Assembly (NCBI GenBank): GCA_964542055.1
Contig: CAZITB010000042.1
Span: 1-20,422, forward strand
DNA: 20,422 bases
Source: CAZITB01 sp964542055
GTDB taxonomy: Bacteria; Planctomycetota; Phycisphaerae; Sedimentisphaerales; CAMDDF01
Reading direction: 5' to 3'
The first letter of the stretch is position 1. Each line of letters starts with the position of its first letter. A model generated the notes under the pieces. It did no database searches. It saw only the letters and a list, made by a program, of their open reading frames with translations, and was not told where the DNA came from. Both the position numbers and the translations under genes were made by a program. This document shows positions 1 to 7,109 of the stretch, in pieces.

Positions 1-1785
1 AGGCCGAAGCTGAGCAAGATCGGGAGTAAGGTCTGGGCAAGGCAGAAGGAAAAAGTTGCCCAGTCAGTGACGGATCTGGCCAGTGAGCTTTTGGAGATTC
101 AGGCTCGTCGTCAGGCGATGGGCGGGATAAAGTATGGCCAGGACAGTACTTGGCAGAATGAGTTTGAGGAGTCGTTTATTTACCAGGAGACGCCCGATCA
201 GCTTATGTGCATCGAGCAGATTAAGGATGATATGAAAACGGCGGTACCGATGGACAGGCTGTTGTGCGGTGATGTTGGATACGGCAAGACGGAGCTTGCG
301 ATGCGGGCGGCGTTTAAGGCGGTCGAGGGCGGTAAGCAGGTGGCGGTTCTGGTGCCGACGACGGTTTTGTGCGTTCAGCATGGCAAGAGTTTTGCAGAAA
401 GGTTCGCGGATTTTCCGGTTACGGTGGAGACGGTTAACCGTTTTCGGACGGTTAAAGAGATAAAGCAGATACTAGGTGAGCTTAAAAAGGGTAAGATCGA
501 TGTGCTTATCGGTACACATCGGCTGCTGAGCAAGGATGTGGAGTTTAAGGATCTGGGGCTGGTGATAATCGATGAGGAACAGCGTTTCGGGGTTGAGCAT
601 AAGGAGCGGCTAAAGAGGATGCGGGCCAATGTTGATATTTTGACGATGACGGCGACGCCGATACCGCGGACGCTGCATATGTCGCTTTTGGGATTGCGTG
701 ATATTTCATCTCTGACGACGCCGCCGCTTGACAGGAGAAGTATCGTTACGTCGGTTTGCCGTTTTACCGAGGAATCGATCCGCAAGGCGGTAAACAGAGA
801 GCTGAACCGGCAGGGGCAGGCGTTTTTTCTGCATAACCGGGTGCAGTCGATAGAAAAAATGGCGTTCGAGCTGGGCAAGATTGTGCCGGAGGCGAGGTTT
901 GACATTGCTCACGGGCAGATGACTAAGGCTCAGCTGGAGCGGGCGATGCTTAAATTCATCAGTGGGGAAACTGATGTTCTGGTTTGTACGACGATAATCG
1001 AGTCGGGGCTGGATATTCCCAACGCTAATACGATTTTTGTAAATGAGGCGGATCGGTTCGGGCTGGCGGAGCTGCATCAGCTGCGTGGCAGGGTTGGAAG
1101 GTATAAGCACCGGGCGTATGCGTATATGCTTTTGCCGCGGGCCAGGTCGATAAACCCGGTTGCGGCCAAGAGATTAAAGGCGATCGAGGAATATTCGGAG
1201 CTTGGTGCGGGATTTCGGATTGCGCTTAGGGATTTAGAGATTCGCGGAGCGGGCAATATTCTGGGGCCCCAGCAGTCAGGGCATATTCAGGCGGTCGGAT
1301 ACGAGATGTATTGCCAGTTGCTCAGTAAAGCGGTAAAAAAACTGCGAGCTGAGCCGGTCGAGGAAGGGCCCAGGACGGTGGTTGATCTTGGATTTTCGAT
1401 GTATATTCCGAAAAGCTATATACCGTCGGATCGCCAGAGGATGAGCGTTTATCATAAAATTGCAGATGTTCGCGGCGATAAGGACATTAAGCGGGTGCGC
1501 GGGGATATCGAGGATATGTTCGGAAAGATACCCGATGAGGTGGAAATGATGCTCGATACGGCCCAGATACGGGTTAAGGCGTCAAAAATCGGGATTACCA
1601 GCATCGTGGCGGCCCAGCCGGATATTATTTTTACTTTTAAGGAGCATCAGTCGGCGGGGACGCTTTTTGCGCGGGCGCCGGGTAAGGTGCGGATACCTGA
1701 TCCTAAAACGGTGCATTTGCGGCTCGAGAAAAATTATTTTGAACCTAAGACGATAACTGCGGTGTTGCGGAAACTGCTTAGCTGA
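1..1785 (+). CDS. mfd: Transcription-repair coupling factor Mfd, 5'-truncated by window edge
   Basis: This is the C-terminal 594 residues of Mfd, the ATP-driven DNA translocase that removes RNA polymerase stalled at lesions and recruits UvrA. The reading frame is open from base 1, and its first codons (RPKLSKIGSKVW) match the conserved segment ahead of the motor, so the true start lies upstream. The RecG-like helicase motor is complete. Walker A GDVGYGKT is at window codons 90-97, the DEEQ box at 191-194, and the TATPIPRTLHMSL motif and GRVGR-type motif VI follow. The C-terminal TRCF domain, which includes the UvrA-binding surface in the family, runs to the stop at 1783-1785. A GTG at 67 is an internal codon, not the start. 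No convincing terminator separates it from the next gene. Confidence 0.95.
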   Translation, partial: RPKLSKIGSKVWARQKEKVAQSVTDLASELLEIQARRQAMGGIKYGQDSTWQNEFEESFIYQETPDQLMCIEQIKDDMKTAVPMDRLLCGDVGYGKTELAMRAAFKAVEGGKQVAVLVPTTVLCVQHGKSFAERFADFPVTVETVNRFRTVKEIKQILGELKKGKIDVLIGTHRLLSKDVEFKDLGLVIIDEEQRFGVEHKERLKRMRANVDILTMTATPIPRTLHMSLLGLRDISSLTTPPLDRRSIVTSVCRFTEESIRKAVNRELNRQGQAFFLHNRVQSIEKMAFELGKIVPEARFDIAHGQMTKAQLERAMLKFISGETDVLVCTTIIESGLDIPNANTIFVNEADRFGLAELHQLRGRVGRYKHRAYAYMLLPRARSINPVAAKRLKAIEEYSELGAGFRIALRDLEIRGAGNILGPQQSGHIQAVGYEMYCQLLSKAVKKLRAEPVEEGPRTVVDLGFSMYIPKSYIPSDRQRMSVYHKIADVRGDKDIKRVRGDIEDMFGKIPDEVEMMLDTAQIRVKASKIGITSIVAAQPDIIFTFKEHQSAGTLFARAPGKVRIPDPKTVHLRLEKNYFEPKTITAVLRKLLS

Positions 1786-1802
1786 CAAAGTCCCATAAAA
1801 AC

Positions 1803-1830
1803 TTGCATTCCTCTATCAGATATATATAAT
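1803..1830 (+). promoter_or_regulatory. Candidate sigma70-type promoter for the acyltransferase-methyltransferase gene
   Basis: TTGCAT at 1803-1808 and a perfect TATAAT at 1825-1830 are separated by 16 bases, in the short gap between mfd and the gene at 1858. The -35 match is weak (3 of 6) and the -10 is perfect. It lies 27 bases upstream of the start codon. The call is inferred from consensus only. Confidence 0.45.
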
Positions 1831-1857
1831 ATCATAAATTAAATTCAGGAGCCTGCC

Positions 1858-2931
1858 ATGCAAGGATGCTTTACAGAGGGTCAAAATTCAGAAAAAATGG
1901 TTTTGCCAAACATCGGGGAAAATTCCTTTATCGATCCAAGCGTTTCAATTGATAATCCAGAGCGGCTGCATATAGGGACAAATTGCAAGATACATAAAGG
2001 AGTGATTTTTTACTGTAACGGCGGTGAAATCGTTATCGGGGACAATTGCGAAATACACCCTTATTCGATTTTGCACGGCGATGGGGGAATATACATTAAT
2101 AATGATAGTGTCATTGGCGAAAGGTGCAGTATCTATTCTTATTGTCGGAGCTTTGATACTTTCGAAGTGCCGATAACCAAACAGCCCATCCATGCAAAAG
2201 GTGTTTACCTGATGGGGGATAACATAATCGGGCCAAATTGCGTGATTTGTGATGATGTCAATATCGGCAAAGGTTCGGTTATTGGAGGTAATTCTTACCT
2301 TACCGATTCGGTACCAATGGCAAGTATCGTCATGGGCAATCCTGCGCAGGTAATCAGGAACCGTTACGAAGGCAAATGGGATTTCCATATGGTTGAAAGA
2401 CCGTTTCACGATCAATTGCCCGATGATATCGAAAACCATATCCAGACCCGAGGACGTTTGATCTGCCATTTTATCGATGAAGATGATATTGTTCTCGATG
2501 TCGGCTGCGGTGAAGGGATACTTTCGTCGATTTATGCTAAAAAGGCAAAAAAAGTTTGTGCCTGTGATTATTCTGCCCAGGCGGTAGCAAAAGCCAGCGA
2601 GCGTTATCGGGAAATTGAGTTTATTCAAAGCCATTGCACAGGTCTTGGCTATGAAGATATGACCTTTACGAAAGTAACTATGTCGGATGTTGCAGAGCAT
2701 TTGATGCCGGTTCAGTTTATCCGCAGCTTACGAGATATTTCGAGGGTTTTAAAGCCTGGCGGGATGTTCATACTTGCCACTCCAATCACAGGCAAAGGCA
2801 CTAATACCTCCAATTATGCCCATATATACGAGTTTTCACGTGAGGAGATCGAGTTTTTGCTTGGCAAATTTTTTACTGATATTCAATTTCATGACCAGAA
2901 ATTCGGTTTATTTACAGCAATTAAAAAGTAA
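1858..2931 (+). CDS. Fused left-handed beta-helix acyltransferase / SAM-dependent methyltransferase
   Basis: A 357-residue two-domain protein. Residues about 19-166 carry repeated hexapeptide turns (for example IGDNCEIHPYSI and IGPNCVICDDVNIGKGSVIG) ending in GNPAQVI, typical of the left-handed beta-helix acyltransferases that acetylate sugars or cell-surface precursors. Residues about 185-357 form a class I methyltransferase with the SAM-binding motif VLDVGCGEG (212-220), an acidic strand-2 end at D237, SDVAEHL (276-282) and LKPGG (298-302). The ATG at 1858 is chosen because CAGGAG lies 6 bases upstream; M14 is a weaker alternative. The fusion suggests two sequential modifications of one sugar, perhaps in surface polysaccharide synthesis, but no other glycan genes are nearby and the substrate is unknown. 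Domain calls are confident; function is inferred. Confidence 0.8.
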   Translation: MQGCFTEGQNSEKMVLPNIGENSFIDPSVSIDNPERLHIGTNCKIHKGVIFYCNGGEIVIGDNCEIHPYSILHGDGGIYINNDSVIGERCSIYSYCRSFDTFEVPITKQPIHAKGVYLMGDNIIGPNCVICDDVNIGKGSVIGGNSYLTDSVPMASIVMGNPAQVIRNRYEGKWDFHMVERPFHDQLPDDIENHIQTRGRLICHFIDEDDIVLDVGCGEGILSSIYAKKAKKVCACDYSAQAVAKASERYREIEFIQSHCTGLGYEDMTFTKVTMSDVAEHLMPVQFIRSLRDISRVLKPGGMFILATPITGKGTNTSNYAHIYEFSREEIEFLLGKFFTDIQFHDQKFGLFTAIKK

Positions 2932-2998
2932 ATATTTCAATTGTTTTCTTTTGGGGTCCGGTTTTTTTTGTTTCGCGGTACTCTAATGCTAAATTTAC

Positions 2999-3026
2999 TT
3001 GCAAAATGATGTAAATTCTTTATACT
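2999..3026 (+). promoter_or_regulatory. Candidate promoter of the PpiD-like membrane operon
   Basis: TTGCAA (2999-3004) and TATACT (3021-3026) are 16 bases apart and 53 bases upstream of the ATG at 3080. They lie in the 148-base gap that separates this operon from the preceding gene. The only support is consensus matching and position. Confidence 0.4.
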
Positions 3027-3079
3027 GACTCGTTTAATGGAATTTTAACAGGAACAGAGTTTTTTCCGGAGATGATTGG

Positions 3080-5254
3080 ATGAATCTGGTTAAATGGTTA
3101 CGAAAAAATAATCGCAAGGTAATGGCAGTTGTAGTTGTGTTGATCATGATCTCGTTTGTGCTTGGTGCGGCGCTGCAGCAGCTGGCAAGCAGAATGGGTA
3201 ATAATCCTGAGAAGCCGTTTATTGAATTTGAGGGCGGGACAGTTAGCGTACTTTCGCAGAATGTGGCGGAGGCGGAACTGAATGTGCTTGCGGCGTTAGG
3301 TGTCAGTGATGTGCTTTTGGCGAGAGACCCCCAAAGAGGACAGATAACACAGCGTAATGTTGGATGGCTTTTGCTGCACCAGATGCTGTATCCTGAAGTT
3401 TCTAGCAATTTAAATTTGAACCAGACGGTCAAGGCTTTGGCTCGCCAGAAACAGCTGGGATTTTCCGAGGAAATGATCGACAAGTTTTTCAACCAGTCCA
3501 GTGTCAACCCTACGTTGAACTGGATACTTTTGAAAGCCGAGGCGGATAAGTACGGGATAACGGTACTGCCTGAGCAGGCCGAGGAGATGATCGACAAGGC
3601 AGGGCTGGCTGGAAGAGTTTCGGTGCTGGCGAGGAATACGAATCTGGCGACCGAGGAAGTTTACGGAGCTTTGGCGGATTTCAGTGCTGTAAGGATGCTC
3701 ATTTCGTATATGTGCGGCGGTGATAATACTACAATTTCACAGGTTCAGAATGTTATCAGCAGCGAGCGTGAGACATTCGATTACGAATTTGTGCGGTTCT
3801 CTGCGGATATGTTCGTTGATGAGGTTAAAGATCCGACTGAGCAAGAGATAAAAGAGCATTTTGCAAAGTATAAAGATGTAAAGCCGGGCAGTGTTAGCGA
3901 AGATAATCCTTTTGGTTTTGGGTATATGCTGCCAGAGAGGGTTAAACTTGAGTATGCGTTGCTTGATCTGGAGCAGATCGAGGAGCAGGTTCAGGTAACT
4001 GAAGAGGAAACTGAGCAGTTTTATCAGAGGAATCTCGATCAGATGAAACGACAGGTTCGACAGAATCCTGATGATCCGAACTCGCCGATAGTAACTGAGA
4101 CGCTGCGTTACAGCCAGGTTGTCAATGTTATTGAACAGCAGTTGAGGCAGAATAAAATTCAGGCCAAAGCTCAGGAGATAATCAACGCTATTAAAGATAC
4201 GGCAGCAGCTTCATTTGAGAATGTTAACCGAGAAAAGGCAAGCCCGGAGCAGTTGAAAGAGCAGGCCGAGAGTTATAAATCGATTGCGAAGATGGCAGAG
4301 GAAAAGTTCAATGTCGATATAGAGGCTGGGACAACATCTTATGTTTCTGCGACTAATCTGGCAGGGGCAAGTGTATTAGGAAATATGGCGCTGGTTGAAA
4401 ATCAAAAGGCGACGATTGGGTTGATAAGGCTGCTGTTTTCGATAGATGCTTTGTCTGATGTGGAACTTTATGGTTTTCAAAAGCCTGATTTTTATGAAAG
4501 TATTGGAATGCTTCGCAGCGGAGACGGTGGTAAGGTCGGGCTGGTCAGGATAGTTGGGGCTGAAAAGGCAAGATCGCCTCAGAGTCTTGATACGGTTATT
4601 GATGTGAATGTTCCTTATAAAGAAAACGCTGAGCCTATAGAGTTTAGCATCAGGGAAAAGGTTGTGGAAAATATCAAGCTGGCCAGGGCGTTCGATATAG
4701 CTGCTGAAAAAGCGGATCAGTTTGCAAAAGCGGTAGAAGGGGGCGACTGGAAAGCTCAGATAGAAAAGTTCAATGAGCAGATTGTCGGTGCGGATGTCAA
4801 TGATGCGAACGCTGCGAAGCTGGAGATTGTGGAAATGCAAGACCGCAGCAGGATAACTCAGATGGATATTGAGATGACAAAGGCGCTTTCGCAGGGCCAG
4901 AGTTTTTCAAGTTCGTATGTTAAGCAAACGGAGAATGTAAAGAAGCTGCTTGATGAGATTTATGGTTTGGCGGATGCGAATTTGCCGGCGGTTATTGAAG
5001 TTAAGCCTGACGGGGGAGTTTACGTGATTAAGGATGTTAGTATTGACCGTTTGAATGTTACTGATTATGAGCAGGCGAAAATGCAGATGTCGATGGTTCT
5101 CGATGAGCGGTCTATGGAGATATGTTCGCTTTATTATTTGATGCCGGATAATTTGAAGGAACGGATGAATTATAAACTTCTTGTAAAACAAGAGCCAGCG
5201 GATATAAATGATGTTAACGAAGTTACTGAAACTAATGATTCGAACGAGAACTGA
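3080..5254 (+). CDS. Membrane-anchored PpiD/SurA-like periplasmic protein
   Basis: A 724-residue protein with a basic N-terminus, one membrane helix (about residues 14-34) and a long acidic, helix-rich extracytoplasmic part, as in PpiD/SurA-type folding factors. Helical N-domain character is visible after the anchor (VAEAELNVLAALG), and around residues 287-320 a VKLEYALLDLEQIEEQVQVT-type segment resembles the PpiD linker. I cannot see the parvulin landmarks (GGdLG, the C-terminal GyHii segment), so isomerase activity is doubtful; a chaperone or scaffold role fits better. The C-terminus is rich in Asp, Asn and Glu. GGAG at 3068-3071 supports the ATG at 3080. Its stop overlaps the next start by one base (TGATG), which implies translational coupling to the two small membrane genes. 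Confidence 0.6.
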   Translation: MNLVKWLRKNNRKVMAVVVVLIMISFVLGAALQQLASRMGNNPEKPFIEFEGGTVSVLSQNVAEAELNVLAALGVSDVLLARDPQRGQITQRNVGWLLLHQMLYPEVSSNLNLNQTVKALARQKQLGFSEEMIDKFFNQSSVNPTLNWILLKAEADKYGITVLPEQAEEMIDKAGLAGRVSVLARNTNLATEEVYGALADFSAVRMLISYMCGGDNTTISQVQNVISSERETFDYEFVRFSADMFVDEVKDPTEQEIKEHFAKYKDVKPGSVSEDNPFGFGYMLPERVKLEYALLDLEQIEEQVQVTEEETEQFYQRNLDQMKRQVRQNPDDPNSPIVTETLRYSQVVNVIEQQLRQNKIQAKAQEIINAIKDTAAASFENVNREKASPEQLKEQAESYKSIAKMAEEKFNVDIEAGTTSYVSATNLAGASVLGNMALVENQKATIGLIRLLFSIDALSDVELYGFQKPDFYESIGMLRSGDGGKVGLVRIVGAEKARSPQSLDTVIDVNVPYKENAEPIEFSIREKVVENIKLARAFDIAAEKADQFAKAVEGGDWKAQIEKFNEQIVGADVNDANAAKLEIVEMQDRSRITQMDIEMTKALSQGQSFSSSYVKQTENVKKLLDEIYGLADANLPAVIEVKPDGGVYVIKDVSIDRLNVTDYEQAKMQMSMVLDERSMEICSLYYLMPDNLKERMNYKLLVKQEPADINDVNEVTETNDSNEN

Positions 5255-5667
5255 TGAAAGATAATAAATCGCAGTTGGATAATTCCATTTATATGGTGCT
5301 GGTTGGCTTGGCTGGGTGGATAATTCCCGGCGGCGGCCACCTTGTGATAGGTGAAAAGGCCAAAGCGGCGGTGATATTCGCGGGGGTTACGCTTGCGTTT
5401 GTGCTGGGTATTTACGTCGGCTCTATCGGGGTGATTAATCCGATAGCTGAGCGGCTTTGGTATATTCCGCAGATGATGGTTTCGCCGGTTGTGAAATTTC
5501 TGGGCGGGATAACAGTTCGCAATGAGATTTCGAGTTTCGGCAAACCTAATGAGATCGGGCAAATATATACGAGTATGGCTGGAATGCTGAATCTGCTTTG
5601 TATTGTGAATGCGGTTTATCTTGCGAGCTTGAAAGGTGTTAAGAAAGAATCGGAGGGGGATAAATGA
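5254..5667 (+). CDS. Small integral membrane protein, DUF6677-like
   Basis: A 137-residue membrane protein with hydrophobic segments at about residues 13-29, 38-62 and 107-126. An early PGGGH motif (residues 25-29) lies in the first hairpin, and a conserved-looking FGKPNEIGQIYTSMAGMLNLL segment precedes the last helix. From memory this resembles DUF6677, a family found mainly in planctomycetes; no search was run. It starts on the A of the upstream stop codon and ends within the next start, so it is the middle gene of a coupled three-gene operon. Function is unknown; the operon suggests an envelope role together with the PpiD-like protein. Confidence 0.7.
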   Translation: MKDNKSQLDNSIYMVLVGLAGWIIPGGGHLVIGEKAKAAVIFAGVTLAFVLGIYVGSIGVINPIAERLWYIPQMMVSPVVKFLGGITVRNEISSFGKPNEIGQIYTSMAGMLNLLCIVNAVYLASLKGVKKESEGDK

Positions 5668-5912
5668 TTGATCTGGGTTGTATGTTGGCGGGTATATTTA
5701 CTCAACCGCTGGATATGGAAAATAACTGGACGGTATTTTTGTGGTTTTTGCCGCTGACGATAATAATATCGACGGTTTACAAGGCTACCAAAGTTAATAA
5801 GGTGACAAATTTGAATTTTGTCAAGGAATCGGCGACTTTGTCTGCAACGATAATCGGTTTTATGATCTTGATCGCGATTGTTTTGTGGGCAGTTGTAGCG
5901 GTGTTCACCTAG
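5664..5912 (+). CDS. Small two-helix membrane protein
   Basis: An 82-residue hydrophobic protein with predicted helices at about residues 22-40 and 58-81 joined by a basic loop (YKATKVNKV). The ATG overlaps the previous stop as ATGA, and GGAGGGG at 5652-5658 gives a strong ribosome site. Its TAG stop shares the palindrome CTAG (5909-5912) with the TAG stop of the convergent RNase III gene. I do not recognise the family. Coupling to the two preceding genes argues that it is a real envelope gene. Confidence 0.7.
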   Translation: MIDLGCMLAGIFTQPLDMENNWTVFLWFLPLTIIISTVYKATKVNKVTNLNFVKESATLSATIIGFMILIAIVLWAVVAVFT

Positions 5913-6631
5913 AGCAGGTGGATGTCGGGTTTTTCTTCGCCGTCTTCTTTTAATACTCCAAGCTCGCAAAGAGCGTTGTAAGCGGCGAGCTGTTCTGCTT
6001 CTTTTTTGTTGTTTCCCCATGCGCTTCTGTAACGTTTGCCCGAGATGTTCACTGCACATTCGAAGCATTTGTCGTGGTCGGGGCCTTTTTCATCGAGGAG
6101 TTCGTAAACGGGTGTGGTTTTTTCTTCCTGCTGGGCGAATTGCTGGAGAAGTGATTTGAAATTTTCCTGGTGCTGTTCGGCGTCTGCTTTTTCTATGAGT
6201 ATGTTAAAGAGGCCGAGAATAAAGTCTTCGGCTGTTTTCAGGCCGCCGTCGAGATATACCGCTGCGATGATCGATTCGAGGGCACCTGCAAGGATTGAGC
6301 CGGTCATCGACCTGCTTTTCGCTATGCCCCTGCCGACGTTGAGGCACTGGTCGAGTCTCATTTCGGCGGCGATTTTACCGCAGGTTCGCCTGGAGACGAG
6401 CATACTTTTTATTTTGGTCAGGTCACCTTCAAGATAATCGGGGAATTTTTCGTATAGTCTTTGGCAGATTACTAAATCGAGAACTGCGTCGCCGAGGAAT
6501 TCGAGTCTTTCATTGCTGTCGATTCGTGAGGATGTTTGTGAGGCGTGCATCAAGGATTTTTTTAAAAGCGAAATATCCTTAAATTCATAGCCTATGATCT
6601 TCTCGGCTTTTTTGAGATCGGTTTCGTTCAT
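5909..6631 (-). CDS. rnc: Ribonuclease III
   Basis: A 240-residue double-strand-specific endoribonuclease that processes rRNA precursors and structured mRNAs. The family signature ERLEFLGDA is at residues 41-49 with catalytic E44 and D48, E68 lies in the LEGD turn, and the final metal ligand E119 sits in GALE. A double-stranded RNA-binding domain occupies about 159-226. The usual ADxxE reads AGALE, so the Asp equivalent to E. coli D114 is Gly116 (codon GGT, 6284-6286). I chose the ATG at 6631 because it begins at the conserved N-terminus 19 bases after the STAS stop. An upstream ATG at 6709 would add 26 unconserved residues inside the STAS gene. No Shine-Dalgarno is visible. Its stop overlaps that of the convergent gene. 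Confidence 0.93.
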   Translation of the reverse strand: MNETDLKKAEKIIGYEFKDISLLKKSLMHASQTSSRIDSNERLEFLGDAVLDLVICQRLYEKFPDYLEGDLTKIKSMLVSRRTCGKIAAEMRLDQCLNVGRGIAKSRSMTGSILAGALESIIAAVYLDGGLKTAEDFILGLFNILIEKADAEQHQENFKSLLQQFAQQEEKTTPVYELLDEKGPDHDKCFECAVNISGKRYRSAWGNNKKEAEQLAAYNALCELGVLKEDGEEKPDIHLL

Positions 6632-6650
6632 ATGCGCGTTTTGTTTTTGC

Positions 6651-6989
6651 TTAGCGGACTTCAATCTGGAGACCGGCGAGAGCGACGAACTGATCGTCAA
6701 CGAATTCAAATACGCTTTCGAGGCCGGTTACCAGGAAGATCGCTTTTGTTCTTACGCTTACGCCGCAAAGAACCATTTTTCTTCCGGATTCTACTAGCAA
6801 TTTACGAAGTTTTAAAAGTTTGGCAAGATTAGATGAAGTTATGATTTCTACTTTCGAAAAGTCTATAACCAGATCGTTTTCGGTTCTTTCGCGGAGTATT
6901 TCTGTTACTGTTTTGAGTTCTTCGCTCATTTGTGGTTCGGGAGCGAGATTAACCAAAATAATGTTTTCTGACCAATTCTGAATGCCCAC
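6651..6989 (-). CDS. STAS-domain protein, anti-sigma-factor-antagonist-like
   Basis: A 112-residue single STAS domain. The central DFSKVEIITSSNLAKLLKL (residues 43-61) matches the strand, turn and helix that carry the phosphorylated serine in SpoIIAA/RsbV proteins. S53 is the likely equivalent, although the usual D-S-S-G is T-S-S-N here. Such proteins bind an anti-sigma kinase in partner-switching cascades, but no kinase or sigma factor lies nearby. The start is a GTG at 6989, supported by GGAG eight bases upstream. It is followed after 19 bases by rnc and may be cotranscribed with it. Confidence 0.8.
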   Translation of the reverse strand: MGIQNWSENIILVNLAPEPQMSEELKTVTEILRERTENDLVIDFSKVEIITSSNLAKLLKLRKLLVESGRKMVLCGVSVRTKAIFLVTGLESVFEFVDDQFVALAGLQIEVR

Positions 6990-7109
6990 GGTTTGTTCTC
7001 CAAAAATAATAATCTACTTTAATACTTAATCATCGGCAAAGTAGAGACGCTGTTTAAAAAAAACTTGAAAATTTTATTTTTTATTCGCACCCGGGTCCGG
7101 TAAAAACCC

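Noticed and set aside
375..905. Long antisense reading frames opposite mfd, also 1945-2700, 14889-15410 and 11996-12430
   Set aside because: They are shadows of well-recognised genes on the other strand, with no family-like sequence, no ribosome site and biased composition.
6632..6709. Longer RNase III start adding 26 residues
   Set aside because: The extension lies inside the STAS gene, has no family similarity, and the ATG at 6631 begins at the conserved N-terminus.
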